Positions 37,253-46,810 are shown, numbered from the stretch's first letter. The stretch is 64,000 nt of DNA from JAXGYX01 sp040772065 (GCA_040772065.1 JAXGYX010000001.1:930001-994000); one strand, 5' to 3'. The notes: generated by a model not told the origin, from the letters alone. Translations and numbers: made by a program.

Positions 37253-38098
37253 TTATTCATAATGTTGATGGTCATGAGTCAGCATGCTTTGATCAAAACG
37301 TCCGGCAAACAAATACCGCATTGTTTGTTGCGTCTCCTCCTCGGAAAACTGATACAACGGATAAAGTCCACGCACATAGTTATCACTTACCATCCAGCCG
37401 GCGCCCATGATTTTTGTTAGAGGAATCTCTCCCCAGGCATCATCTCTTGAGGAGCGAAGTGTCAGCCGCGCTTCGGCCGGTTCCCAGCTGTAGAATCGGG
37501 TGGGGCTGTCGTAGTGCAGCAGACGCATGTCGCAAAAACCTGTGGATTCCATCTGAACTTTATGTAACAGGCAACCACCTTCAGTGGTGATGGGGGCTTC
37601 GCGCGAACAGCCTTCCTGCGGAGTTGAAAAGTCCGGATCGTTGTACCTGCCCATACGTAGGGTGATGTCTACCAGCGCGACGCCTTTGCGCTGAATCAGG
37701 CAATGCCCCCACTCACCCTCCCGTTCAACAACGATGCGCTCACACAACTTCTTAGGGAGACCGGATCCTTCCCGCCCCGAGAAGGCTCCCATCAAGGCAC
37801 CGGGACCACTCAATTGCAGCCCGAGGAAATATAGGCCGACAGTCTGCCCATAGCGCGCCATCAGACCAATGCCACCCTCCATGTACCAGGAAGCGAAGGT
37901 AGGTTCCCGGATATTGACGATATAGCCATATAGCACGGGAGACTGAGGATCCAATAGTTCAAGAGGAGGGGGCAACGATCGGGCCGCCGCTTCCGGTTCG
38001 GCGATAGCGAAGAACTGAATGCCGTATTGATTGTTCATCGCGCCATCTTTCATGAAGCCTTGCAGCTTGTCCATAGGGGTAAAGTTACTCGCTTGCAT
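37253..38098 (-). CDS. Acetoacetate decarboxylase-like protein
   Basis: This 281-residue protein matches the acetoacetate decarboxylase fold. The middle section reads GAFSGREGSGLPKKLCE, where the first Lys of the PKK pair corresponds to the Schiff-base lysine of the family and the Glu pair lies nearby. Family enzymes decarboxylate beta-keto acids, or act as aldolase/dehydratases in related groups. The ATG at 38098 follows GGGAG. It is 16 bp upstream of the SDR and 14 bp after the flavoenzyme, so the three should be cotranslated from one mRNA. Confidence 0.8.
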   Translation of the reverse strand: MQASNFTPMDKLQGFMKDGAMNNQYGIQFFAIAEPEAAARSLPPPLELLDPQSPVLYGYIVNIREPTFASWYMEGGIGLMARYGQTVGLYFLGLQLSGPGALMGAFSGREGSGLPKKLCERIVVEREGEWGHCLIQRKGVALVDITLRMGRYNDPDFSTPQEGCSREAPITTEGGCLLHKVQMESTGFCDMRLLHYDSPTRFYSWEPAEARLTLRSSRDDAWGEIPLTKIMGAGWMVSDNYVRGLYPLYQFSEEETQQTMRYLFAGRFDQSMLTHDHQHYE

Positions 38099-38112
38099 GG
38101 TTTTGTCTCCCT

Positions 38113-40068
38113 TCAATCCTTACTTATTTCCAACACAAATGCCTTGGCCTGCGCTTCTCGCATGGCGTCCATGATCCGCCCGGGACCGGCGGCGTCGCCA
38201 ATCACCCGAAGATTTTCAAATCGATCCTCGCAGGCTGTGACCAGCGTCCGCCGCGGCGTGACCCCGACGGCCAGAATCACCCAATCAGCCGACAGGCTGA
38301 CCCGCTCGCCATCGGATAGGCGCAGCAGGCGCACTTTCTTTTCAACTTCCTCTTCCCCTTCTTTTTCTTTAATATCTATGAGTCGGTGGCCCAAAAGCAC
38401 CTGCGTTCCCAAGGGAAGAACCCTCTCCATGATGTCGCTGAGGATTGTCGGATAGACGCCGTGACCTAAGCTCTCCTGCATCTCCACCAAGCTCACCGCA
38501 CAACCTTTCATAGCCAGAGTCTCCGCCGTCTCCAGACCGGTCATTCCGGAGCCAATGACGATCACACGACCTTGAGGGGCATTTTCACCCAGCAACACAC
38601 TTTCCGCGCTGACGACCTTCCGCCCTAAGACACCCGGCACTGAAGGCAAAAGCGGTTTCGCTCCGCAGGCAAGGAAGACGGCGTCCGGTTTCAAGGTTTC
38701 GATATCTGTCACGGTGACCCGTTCGCCCAGCCTCAGCTCCACACCCGCTCTTTCAAGTTGAGTGTGAAGAGCTTTGACCAGGCGGGTAATCTTCTCTTTG
38801 CCATAGCCCTTGTCCGCGATGTTGAGCGCGCCACCCGGGCTGTCGTTTTCATCCAGCAGCAACGGAGAAAAGCCTCTATTTTTCAAAGTCAGGGCGGCCT
38901 GGATACCCGCGGGGCCGGCGCCCACAACAACAACCGTACGTCCCGCGCCGTTGATCGCTGGACACGCATACTCACGCTCTCGACCCGCGAGAGGATTGAC
39001 GGCGCAACGGACACGTTTGAGTCGGCAAATCTCAGCAAAACACTCGAGACAACCGATACAGGTGCGTATCTCATCTTCGCGCCCCGTGAAGGCTTTACGT
39101 GGCCAGTCGGGATCCGCCAGCAGCGCTCTACCAAGCCCCACCAGGTCACAGACCCCTTCTTCCAAAAGAGCCTCTCCGGGGCCCGGCTCCTTGATATTAC
39201 AGACAGATAGAACCGGGATGTTAACGACTTCCTTAATTCCTCGGGCCAGATGTTTTTTCCATCCCTGAGCATAGGTGCCGGGCTCGATGCAGGCTTCGGA
39301 GTAACAGCTGACATTGATCAGATCGGCTCCCGCTTGTTCAAGCGCCGTGGCGATGCGCGCGGCCTCGGCCTGATCGATGCCGCCGGGCAACATTTCCTGA
39401 GCGTTGACGCGCACCGAAACAGGAAAATTACCACCACAGTTTTGACGGATGCCTTGAAGGATTTCGACGACAAAGCGCATGCGGTTCTCAAAGCTTCCAC
39501 CATATTCATCGTCGCGTAAATTCATGGCGGGGGAAAGAAACTGATTGATGAGGTAGCCATGCGCGGCGTGCAGCTCCACACCATCCGCGCCGGCCATCTG
39601 AGCGATGTGGGCTGCGTTGATGAAACGCTCGACCATCTCCCGACATTCAGCAAGCGAAAGGGCGCGGGGCATTTCTCCACCCAACGGACTGGCCAAAGCG
39701 GAAGGCGCCACAGGCTGAGCTTTCGTCAGCCAGGATGAGGCCAAACGACCGGGATGCTGCAATTGGACAAACAGACGGGTATCCCGGCGGTGAACCACAT
39801 CCGTCAGACGTTGCAGACCCGGAATATCGCCCGGACGATAGGCGGCCATCTGGCCGGGATCGCTGATACCGGCTCCCCCATCCACTCGTGTGACTTCTGT
39901 GATGATCAGCCCAACACCACCCCTTGCGCGCGCCTCATAGAAGGCGATCAGGTCATCGGTGACGCCACCTTCGGGGGCGCCAAGATTAACACCCATGGCG
40001 GTCATCGCCAAGCGGTTGCTTAAGATCAGCTGACCCAGTTCCAGAGGTTTTTTTAGAAGCTCATACAT
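38113..40068 (-). CDS. OYE-family enoate/2,4-dienoyl-CoA reductase-type flavoenzyme
   Basis: The 651-residue protein has the three-part layout of 2-enoate reductase, 2,4-dienoyl-CoA reductase and BaiCD/BaiH. It starts with an FMN TIM barrel (LSNRLAMTAM, VQLQHPGR, HAAHGYLINQFLSP, LINVSCYSE, VGLGRALLADPDW). An iron-sulfur segment follows at about 340-365 (CIGCLECFAEIC ... CAVNP). The C-terminal part binds FAD and NAD(P)H (VVVGAGPAGIQAA, VIGSGMTGLETAE, VIGDAAGPGRI). Such enzymes reduce C=C bonds of unsaturated acids, CoA esters or steroids, or demethylate amines. The substrate is unknown here. GGAGG precedes the start. Confidence 0.88.
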   Translation of the reverse strand: MYELLKKPLELGQLILSNRLAMTAMGVNLGAPEGGVTDDLIAFYEARARGGVGLIITEVTRVDGGAGISDPGQMAAYRPGDIPGLQRLTDVVHRRDTRLFVQLQHPGRLASSWLTKAQPVAPSALASPLGGEMPRALSLAECREMVERFINAAHIAQMAGADGVELHAAHGYLINQFLSPAMNLRDDEYGGSFENRMRFVVEILQGIRQNCGGNFPVSVRVNAQEMLPGGIDQAEAARIATALEQAGADLINVSCYSEACIEPGTYAQGWKKHLARGIKEVVNIPVLSVCNIKEPGPGEALLEEGVCDLVGLGRALLADPDWPRKAFTGREDEIRTCIGCLECFAEICRLKRVRCAVNPLAGREREYACPAINGAGRTVVVVGAGPAGIQAALTLKNRGFSPLLLDENDSPGGALNIADKGYGKEKITRLVKALHTQLERAGVELRLGERVTVTDIETLKPDAVFLACGAKPLLPSVPGVLGRKVVSAESVLLGENAPQGRVIVIGSGMTGLETAETLAMKGCAVSLVEMQESLGHGVYPTILSDIMERVLPLGTQVLLGHRLIDIKEKEGEEEVEKKVRLLRLSDGERVSLSADWVILAVGVTPRRTLVTACEDRFENLRVIGDAAGPGRIMDAMREAQAKAFVLEISKD

Positions 40069-40093
40069 TGGCTTTCACCTCCCGTTCAACAGG

Positions 40094-41116
40094 TTATGCA
40101 TTAATAGGCGGCAGTTGGCGATAGCGCTGGATGGCCAGCGTTTCCACAAGACGGCTGAGCAGTTTTGTGTATCCGGTGCGAATGATAAAAAATTGAAAGA
40201 AGTTCAGCGCCTCAAAGCCAAAAAACCACATGACCAACCAAAAGCTTAAGGCGGAAAGAGCCATCACAGGAACAAGCAATAGCGCTGTGAGTCCCCAGGG
40301 TGACCGGGGCAGGGCGGCCAACAATCGGTTGGTTTTTGTGGCCGGAGGCAGTTTCCCGCTCAAGGCTATTTGCTGAACTGAGGCAAACGTGGGTCTGATC
40401 ATCAGCAGGCTGACAATCAGAGCCAAGACCACGCCTGTTATCCAAACACCATCTTGAGTGACGCCCATGAGTATAACCAGATCTTGCCGGATCACGGTAC
40501 CGCCCAGAGCAAGACCAATCAGCATGTTCATACCAAAGTCGGTGGTAACGCTGGCGTAAAGTCTGGCAAACATCTCCCGGCGCGGCAGGGGGTTTTTAAC
40601 GGTTTGTCGACCTTGTTGAGGCAGATCGCCGGGCTTCTCGCAGTCCGGCTGCACATAGCGAAAAATGCCAAACTCAATCAACTTGGCAGCCAACCAGGTG
40701 GCGTAACCAATCTTCCAGACAAGAAAGCGGGGGAAAGTATAGTCGGTTTCGGGATAAAAACGCAAGATCAACAAAGTGATGAGCACCATCGAAGCCGATC
40801 CGACCACACCGGTCAGGATCGTCAATGGTAGGTAGGATCGAGGTAGTTTTTGCATAAAAGGGCTCAGTGGAACCTGGGTGGGCAACTCTCCCCGCCGTCG
40901 TCGCGCGGCGACCGCCCAGCGTGCATAGCCAAGGCTGGTAAATGCTGTGACCACTCCACAAAGAGCGGCATCCACCACCAGGTCGGTCACGGTCAGCGAG
41001 CGGCCGAATTGAAAAACAAAAGCCAAAATCACATTTATGGCGCAGACAAGTAGCGCCATGGGCAGGTTGTTCAGATAGGGAAGCTCGGTTCGGACGTTGA
41101 TTCTGCCATCTTTCAT
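40094..41116 (-). CDS. Polytopic membrane protein of the accessory operon
   Basis: A 340-residue protein with about six hydrophobic segments (near residues 20-45, 48-68, 100-130, 195-225, 230-255 and 285-325) and basic loops between them. I do not recognise a family. It lies between the flavoenzyme and the regulator on the same strand, so transport or sensing of the pathway substrate is a reasonable guess only. The ATG at 41116 follows GGGAGGG. Confidence 0.6.
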   Translation of the reverse strand: MKDGRINVRTELPYLNNLPMALLVCAINVILAFVFQFGRSLTVTDLVVDAALCGVVTAFTSLGYARWAVAARRRRGELPTQVPLSPFMQKLPRSYLPLTILTGVVGSASMVLITLLILRFYPETDYTFPRFLVWKIGYATWLAAKLIEFGIFRYVQPDCEKPGDLPQQGRQTVKNPLPRREMFARLYASVTTDFGMNMLIGLALGGTVIRQDLVILMGVTQDGVWITGVVLALIVSLLMIRPTFASVQQIALSGKLPPATKTNRLLAALPRSPWGLTALLLVPVMALSALSFWLVMWFFGFEALNFFQFFIIRTGYTKLLSRLVETLAIQRYRQLPPINA

Positions 41117-41223
41117 CACTGTTCCCTCCCTCTGTCTTCGAGTTAACACACTTATTCATCTCTATTATAAAAAGAGTGAAAACGCGTATGTTAGACCAAA
41201 CCGAGAGACAAATGGTCAAATTC

Positions 41224-42366
41224 TCAGAACAGTTCTTTCAATTGACGGCGACAATTGATATTTAACTTGTCATAGACACTGGACAAATCCTTTTTGACGG
41301 TGGAAAGAGAAAGGTACATTTTCTTGGCGATTTGATTGTTTGTCAGACCATCCACCGCATATAGCGCCACCTGGTGCTCCCTGCGGGTGAGGACTTCGGG
41401 AATTATATAGGCCGACAATTCATTGTGAGCTCTGACCCATTGGGGGAAAATCGTCTTCCAATGGCGGATGACTTCATCATATTGCTGTGGAAACGCTTCC
41501 TTTAGGCAACGTTCCGTCAGACCCTGCATGGTGGTCAAGGTCTCAACAAAAGGACCAATAAAGTGATTTGGCAAAGCCAGGCGCATCACGGTCATCATGC
41601 GTTCGCGGGCCAGATTGAGATTGTCCAGCTTGAGATGGCCGAGGGCCGCATATAAATAGATATATATGTCGCAAAGCGTGCAAACACCCGGTTTCTGGTT
41701 GGATATCCTGGCTTCCGCCGCCACCAACATTACCCGATACTCCTTGATGATTTGTAAATATTTTATATAGGTGTACCAGCCCAAATCACGCATAGTGGGC
41801 GGCAAGTTGCTCAGATCGCCCTTTTTTAACCAGTCTGGTAAATTGTGGACCATCATGAGACTGACACTGATGTTGGCTTGAAAGCATTCCAGCACGTGAG
41901 CTTTCCCCTGCGTGTGTAGTTCTTTGGATAAAAGCGTGTCAAAGAGTGCCCGAATACTGCGATAATGCGCGAAATCTCCCAGGCAGATGGCGGCATATAG
42001 CGAGAACAGCCGGCCGATCAGGTAATCCTCATCTTGAGGCGTAAGCCGGTTAAAAGCATAGAGAGCCTGTTCGTATTCGCAACGGAAATACGCCAGAAAT
42101 CCCTGCGCCAGCTGATAGGTGGCATTTTGCGGCAACCGCTGTAGTTGGGCATCCGCCTGACCACTGACAAAGGCAAGCTGTTCGATCGGGATTGCAGAAG
42201 GTTGAACTTCCCGCGCGTCAGCCCTTGACGCGACACTCTTGGGAATCAGCCAGTTGTTACCTAGTTTGAGGGCGCCTAAAATCAGTCCGGACTGACAGTG
42301 ACGTTGCACGGTGCGGGGATGAATACCCCATACTTTGGCGTATTGTTCAACAGACAGATATTCCAT
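41224..42366 (-). CDS. LuxR-type regulator with N-terminal MerR/excisionase-like HTH
   Basis: A 380-residue regulator. Residues 1-45 look like a small winged helix used by excisionases and MerR proteins (SVEQYAKVWGIHPRTVQRHCQSG, then NWLIPKSV). The middle 270 residues are helical and TPR-like. The C-terminal 60 residues are a LuxR HTH (LTRREHQVALYAVDGL, then NNQIAKKMYLSLSTVKKDLSSVYDKL). The ATG at 42366 is chosen because GGAGG precedes it and conserved sequence begins there; the long upstream in-frame extension is AT-rich promoter DNA. It heads the unit and is separated from the membrane protein by about 107 bp, so it probably controls these genes. Confidence 0.8.
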   Translation of the reverse strand: MEYLSVEQYAKVWGIHPRTVQRHCQSGLILGALKLGNNWLIPKSVASRADAREVQPSAIPIEQLAFVSGQADAQLQRLPQNATYQLAQGFLAYFRCEYEQALYAFNRLTPQDEDYLIGRLFSLYAAICLGDFAHYRSIRALFDTLLSKELHTQGKAHVLECFQANISVSLMMVHNLPDWLKKGDLSNLPPTMRDLGWYTYIKYLQIIKEYRVMLVAAEARISNQKPGVCTLCDIYIYLYAALGHLKLDNLNLARERMMTVMRLALPNHFIGPFVETLTTMQGLTERCLKEAFPQQYDEVIRHWKTIFPQWVRAHNELSAYIIPEVLTRREHQVALYAVDGLTNNQIAKKMYLSLSTVKKDLSSVYDKLNINCRRQLKELF

Positions 42367-42451
42367 GTCTACCTCCAGGTCTCCCGGACCCGGCCATCTG
42401 TCGTTTGGGCGACATTTTGACCGACATGAAATCAATAAATAACTCAAAATA

Positions 42452-42763
42452 TTATAATCTAACAAAATTATATGTTTCTGTGAAAAGATTGTCAAAAGAA
42501 TGGCGAACCGCGGGGTCGCCCATGGCCATTTCATCCGGGAAGGCTAAATCTGTCACCTTGCAGTCTTTGAATGCTTCCGCAAGATTCAGATTCATGTTCT
42601 CTCCGTCGATGCTGCCTGCTATGAAGATATCGGGCGACATGATGTTGGCCGTCCCGACATAGGCAACCTCAAATTGGTTGCTCTTGCTGCCGCAGGCGCT
42701 GATACCAAGCATCATTGCAAAAATAAGAGTCAGTGTCATTATTTTAAAAATGTAGTGCTTCAT
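42452..42763 (-). CDS. Small lipoprotein
   Basis: 103 residues. A signal peptide with lipobox ISAC-G ends at Cys24 or so (FAMMLGISACGS). The mature part has no family I know. The ATG at 42763 follows GGGAGGG. The C-terminus ends abruptly near the regulator promoter, so this may be a truncated member of a larger family. It is the last of three lipoprotein genes in a row. Confidence 0.55.
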   Translation of the reverse strand: MKHYIFKIMTLTLIFAMMLGISACGSKSNQFEVAYVGTANIMSPDIFIAGSIDGENMNLNLAEAFKDCKVTDLAFPDEMAMGDPAVRHSFDNLFTETYNFVRL

Positions 42764-42814
42764 GGCGTTATTTCCCTCCCCTATTTTTTGCATCCGTAGA
42801 AGCTACGTGTTGCG

Positions 42815-43105
42815 TCAATCAACAAAGTCTACAAATGTCCACGCATCGCCGGAGCTTTTGAGCTTCACTTCATCTCCGACGCTCTTTCGTGCGGTGTTCC
42901 ATATGGAGTCATCGTCCGGTAGTTGTACCTCAACAGTTGTTCCGTCCTCCATCTCGACGGACAAATAAGTATGCACAGGGCCATTACTGAGTTTTTGATA
43001 TACCTTTTTCACCGTCCCCGTAGTTCCGCTGCCACAGGCGGTTAGACAAAGCGTGCAGAGGATCACAATAGCGACCATGATTGCGATGATCCGATTTGTT
43101 TTCAT
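42815..43105 (-). CDS. Small lipoprotein with short beta-rich domain
   Basis: 96 residues. Lipobox LTAC-G follows a hydrophobic core. The mature part is about 70 residues and looks like a small beta barrel (VKKVYQKLSNGPVHTYLSVE). It alternates hydrophobic and polar residues, and includes GTTVEVQLPDDDS and VGDEVKLKSSG. It resembles small OB-like extracellular domains, but I cannot assign it. GGAGG precedes the ATG at 43105. Confidence 0.6.
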   Translation of the reverse strand: MKTNRIIAIMVAIVILCTLCLTACGSGTTGTVKKVYQKLSNGPVHTYLSVEMEDGTTVEVQLPDDDSIWNTARKSVGDEVKLKSSGDAWTFVDFVD

Positions 43106-43232
43106 AAATCCACCTCCAATTTTTGTTTGAATCCGGTATAGTTGTGATGAACTCCACCTGCGCAATGGCTATGGACAGCGCGCCGCTGGAGAACAGAATA
43201 ATGCCCACGACCTTCAACAATCTTAAATTTGT

Positions 43233-43859
43233 TTAGTCGTCAGGAAGATTCAGAGCCACTCCCCGCAAATCTATCCGTATGGTCTCCCCCTCTGTTTCTG
43301 TCTTGACGTACAGTGTAAATTGGCTGATGTCCGCGTCTTCCGGAATGTCAAAGGTCGGCAGCATTGCAACATACTCATTGCTTCCAAGATCACTGATATG
43401 ATTGCTCCCTCCTTCGGCCATTCTAAACCCCGAAGATATCGCGCTGTACTCGTTTCCCGTGGCGTCCTTAAGGTAGTAATCCGTATAGCCCGTTGTGATC
43501 TCGTCCCACTTCATGACGCCATCCACGCATTCCACAAATATCTGGATAAGCCTTCCCTGCGGGGTATTGTTACCTCCGACAATGCTTTCATCGTCAACGA
43601 TACTTTTGACGTGCATGGTATAACCGCGCCACGGAAACAGGTTTTGCGCTCCCGCATCCGCCGTTTTGCTGACCTCTGTTACAGCGGACGCAGCTTCTTC
43701 TTGTGAAGATTCCGCGGAGGGTGCGTTCTCTATTACGCCTTCATTTGATGCCAAAGGCGACGAGCCGCTTTCTCCACTATCAAATTCCTTTTTCTCAACG
43801 CAGCCGAACATTGCAACACACATCGCCATGCAGATCATAAACGCCATAAGTTTTTTCAT
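43233..43859 (-). CDS. Lipoprotein with DUF4352/telokin-like domain
   Basis: 208 residues. The signal peptide ends with lipobox VAMFGC. A Ser/Glu/Ala-rich linker (about 25-65) is followed by a beta-sandwich domain with the pattern YTMHVKSIVDDES...GRLIQIFVECVDG...YLKDATGNEYSA. This resembles Ig-like domains such as DUF4352 of Gram-positive lipoproteins. GGGAGG precedes the ATG at 43859. It is the first of three consecutive lipoprotein genes. Confidence 0.6.
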   Translation of the reverse strand: MKKLMAFMICMAMCVAMFGCVEKKEFDSGESGSSPLASNEGVIENAPSAESSQEEAASAVTEVSKTADAGAQNLFPWRGYTMHVKSIVDDESIVGGNNTPQGRLIQIFVECVDGVMKWDEITTGYTDYYLKDATGNEYSAISSGFRMAEGGSNHISDLGSNEYVAMLPTFDIPEDADISQFTLYVKTETEGETIRIDLRGVALNLPDD

Positions 43860-44439
43860 CTTGGAAATCCTCCCTGCTTTCGTTTTCGGTGAACATGATA
43901 TCTCCGTCATTCCCCGTAGTTCCCAAAGAAAATGTATAGTCATAATCGTTTTCCGGCGAAATATCTCGTTTGTTGAACAGAAATTTTATCCTCTCAAAGC
44001 ACCGATGCCGGCCCAAACAATCTCGCCTTTATACGCAAAATGTTTTTTTGAAACTTAAGTCGTTCAATCAATACAAGGACAGCGGCTATTAACAAGGAAA
44101 AATCGCTTATCCAATTAACCTGCCGGACTAACATCTTCTACCGGATTTTCATTGATCTGATCCCTCCTGAGTTTTATAGATTATTTCTGAATTTATTCAT
44201 GTATGTGCTATTGAAATCATTTTTTCTGTTTGCAGCTGTAGAATAACATGGCTATCGCTTCTGCTTGTCTGCTCAGAGCATACAATTGAATTTTTTCTTA
44301 ACTAAAAATCCATCTTCCTACGATCGCCGCTCATGTCGGGCGTACTACAACAACGAACCCCCCGGTGATTATTCACCGAGGGGTTTCATAAGAGAATCAG
44401 TCCTATTCAGATACGGAATTTGAATTCATGTCGTGCGCT
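43860..44439. other. Intergenic stretch without a gene
   Basis: About 580 bp between the lipoprotein trio and the peroxiredoxin. It is AT-rich from 44040 to 44340. Apart from the terminator at 44356-44385, I see no gene or structured RNA in it. Confidence 0.6.
44356..44390 (-). terminator. Terminator after the peroxiredoxin gene
   Basis: A 13-bp stem with one mismatch (44356-44368 with 44373-44385) and a 4-base loop. The downstream side on the minus strand is only moderately T-rich; on the plus strand it is followed by TTTCAT. Confidence 0.6.
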
Positions 44440-44895
44440 TTAGAGCTGCGCGAGAACCTCTTCCACATCCGGCAGTTCCGGAATATCATATTGTTTGGAC
44501 CACAAGACCACACCATTCTCATCGATCAGCACATTGGCTCTGCCGGATATGCTCGCCTGGTCAATGTAATTGCCATAAGCTTTGCTGACCGCTCCCAGCG
44601 GGTTGAAGTCCGACAAGATCAACAGATTATCCAGGCACAGCACTTTCGCCCAGGCGCTTTTGCTCGGCTGAGGATCGACACTCAATCCGAGCACCACTGT
44701 GTTTTTATCGGTGAACCGATCATAATTACGTTCCAGCGAACGCATCTGATCCATGCAGACCGAAGTCCACGCCAAGGGATGCCAGGACAGCAAAACTTTT
44801 TTACCTTTAAAATCAGCCAGTGAGACCACTTGTTCATTCTGATCCGCCAATGAAAAATCTGGTGCCGCAACGCCGGCCTTTATCAACTCAGACAT
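44440..44895 (-). CDS. Peroxiredoxin (AhpC/TSA, Bcp/AhpE-like)
   Basis: A 151-residue thiol peroxidase. Residues 1-50 have APDFSLADQNEQVVSLADFKG. The peroxidatic Cys47 is in PLAWTSVCMDQ, a variant of the common PLAFTPVC-x-x-E in which Glu is replaced by Gln. VLGLSVDPQPSKSAWA follows, then RANVLIDENGVVLW. No clear resolving cysteine is seen near the C-terminus; Cys80s (VLCLDN) is the only other candidate. GGAGG precedes the ATG at 44895. Confidence 0.88.
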   Translation of the reverse strand: MSELIKAGVAAPDFSLADQNEQVVSLADFKGKKVLLSWHPLAWTSVCMDQMRSLERNYDRFTDKNTVVLGLSVDPQPSKSAWAKVLCLDNLLILSDFNPLGAVSKAYGNYIDQASISGRANVLIDENGVVLWSKQYDIPELPDVEEVLAQL

Positions 44896-44994
44896 AATAA
44901 CCTCCACTCATGTGTCCGCTCACAAAACGCGAGCGGGACGCCGTTTGTATTGCCATAATTTTAGCACAAAAAATAGCGCTCCAGTTTAAATAAA

Positions 44995-46644
44995 TTATCG
45001 TTTGATTTTATTCGAAGTCGTTTTGACAAACGGTTCGTCACGTATCACAACTGAAGAGACTCTCTTGTAGTCAGGCAGCCCCTGCATTTCCTCACGGATC
45101 AACTTTTGCAACTGCTCTTTTGTATAGGTCACTTCCTCCTCCAGATAGATTTCGGCCATCAGCGAGGATTCCAGACCGTTCGCATCAAGCAAGCCACGGA
45201 CAACGACTTCCTTGACGCCGTCCACGCCCATGATATGCGACTCGAGCTCTTCCGGATAAATATTCTTACCATTTGACAACACAATCAAATTCTTTTTTCG
45301 TCCGGTGATCACAAGCTGGTCTTTATCTGTCAGGTAGCCATAGTCGCCGGTGTAAAACCAGCCATCCTTCAACACATCGGCTGTCTGCTCCGGGTCATTG
45401 AAGTAGCCCAACATGACAATGTCACCTTTGACAACAATCTCCCCAATTCCCTCTTCATTCGGATCGTCAATCTTCCAATCGACACAGGGCAGTCTGCAGC
45501 CGGCCGTGTTAAAATCGTTGAACGAGATCGGATTGACGGAAACCAGTGGCGAGCATTCGGTGATGCCATAGCCGGCGATCAACGGCATGCCGATGTCGAT
45601 GAAAAACTCACCGATAACCGGGCGGATTGGCGCCCCACCACAGACAATCTCGCGCAGATTTCCACCAAACTGTGAATGGACGCTCTTAAACAACTTCCTG
45701 CGCAAATCGATGCCTATCTTGCGTAATCCTCTACTTAGTTTAATTAAAAAATTAAACGCTTTGCGCTTCCCGCCGGCATCAATCGAAGAGTTGATCCGTT
45801 TATAGAACATCTCCGCGATGGCCGGAACCAGATAAATAAAATCAGGTTGATATAGCTGAAGATTTTTGAGCACAGCCATTAGATTGTCATTGATACAAAT
45901 GGTCACTCTTTTATGGATCGCGACCAATATCTCGCAGACCGCCTCATACGTGTGATTAAATGGCAACACGGACAGGCCGACCGTGTAGATGGTCGACACC
46001 ATCAGTCCGTAATAGATACTGGAGCAAAGGTTGTGCTCGCTGAGCATGACACCTTTCGCCTTGCCGGTCGTGCCGGAGGTGTATACCAGATCTTTGAGCG
46101 CGTGCGGATCGCTTTCCAACGCCCGGTACTCCGCCGGATCAAGATCGGCGCCACGGCGCGTCATCTTCTGATAGGAGAGAAAGTCACCCTCATCCTCCTC
46201 ACGATCAAAGCCAATAAAGAATTTCACGTTTGGCATCTCATCCCGGTGCTCGATGAAATATGATTCGTATTTCTCGGAATAAAAAACGACCTCCGAGCCA
46301 CTGTCGTTCAATAGGTATTGAATCTCGGCAAGCGGCAGCTCTCGATCGATCGGCACAAAAACACCGGCACTCTTCAAGACCGTCAGATATGTGACAATCC
46401 ACTCATAGCGATTGTTCGCACAACAGGCGATGAAGGCTTTGCCAAAACCATCGGCTGTCAAAGCGGCACCCAAGTTAAATGTGTCCTGCTCAAATTCACG
46501 GTACGTAACATCGTGGATCCCCTTTTTGTCTTTATACCGATACGCGATATGATCCCCCGCCTCAGCGACCGTTTTAGACAACATATCTTTGATATTGTCA
46601 AATGGTTCGACCTTGTTATACGTGAAGTTCGGATTGATGTACAT
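44995..46644 (-). CDS. Long-chain acyl-CoA synthetase (AMP-binding enzyme)
   Basis: A 549-residue ANL-superfamily ligase that activates a carboxylic acid as acyl-AMP and then CoA ester. Motifs are YTSGTTGKAKGVMLSE (P-loop), GYGITECSPLVS, and GWFYTGDYGYLTD followed by TGRKKNLIVLSNGKNIYPEE, with the catalytic lysine in the C-terminal part (TTSNKIKR at the very end). It is shorter than the ~600-residue Bacillus LcfA type. The ATG at 46644 lies just downstream of GGGGAGG; the in-frame TTG 36 bp earlier would place that ribosome site within the gene. Chain-length preference cannot be judged. Confidence 0.9.
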   Translation of the reverse strand: MYINPNFTYNKVEPFDNIKDMLSKTVAEAGDHIAYRYKDKKGIHDVTYREFEQDTFNLGAALTADGFGKAFIACCANNRYEWIVTYLTVLKSAGVFVPIDRELPLAEIQYLLNDSGSEVVFYSEKYESYFIEHRDEMPNVKFFIGFDREEDEGDFLSYQKMTRRGADLDPAEYRALESDPHALKDLVYTSGTTGKAKGVMLSEHNLCSSIYYGLMVSTIYTVGLSVLPFNHTYEAVCEILVAIHKRVTICINDNLMAVLKNLQLYQPDFIYLVPAIAEMFYKRINSSIDAGGKRKAFNFLIKLSRGLRKIGIDLRRKLFKSVHSQFGGNLREIVCGGAPIRPVIGEFFIDIGMPLIAGYGITECSPLVSVNPISFNDFNTAGCRLPCVDWKIDDPNEEGIGEIVVKGDIVMLGYFNDPEQTADVLKDGWFYTGDYGYLTDKDQLVITGRKKNLIVLSNGKNIYPEELESHIMGVDGVKEVVVRGLLDANGLESSLMAEIYLEEEVTYTKEQLQKLIREEMQGLPDYKRVSSVVIRDEPFVKTTSNKIKR

Positions 46645-46810
46645 CGGCCCTACCGCCTCCCCTAATCTTTTTGAAAACAAAGAAACTGATACGATAAAAT
46701 TGTAATTAAAACAGTTCTTAACATTGTAGCCCTAATGATTTTGATTCTCAAATGGTTTTGTCATCAAATGATTGCGAGATCTCTGAATTTATGTTAGCCT
46801 AATTCGGCAT

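Noticed and set aside
42367..42534. N-terminal extension of the LuxR-type regulator
   Set aside because: The stretch is AT-rich, precedes the GGAGG site, and does not look like protein-coding sequence.
42984..43220. Possible 78-codon minus-strand frame with a hydrophobic start (KVVGIILFSSGALSIAIAQ)
   Set aside because: It overlaps the better supported lipoprotein gene at 42815-43105, starts with TTG, has no ribosome site, and turns into unlikely sequence after 35 codons. It could at most be a remnant of a small membrane protein.
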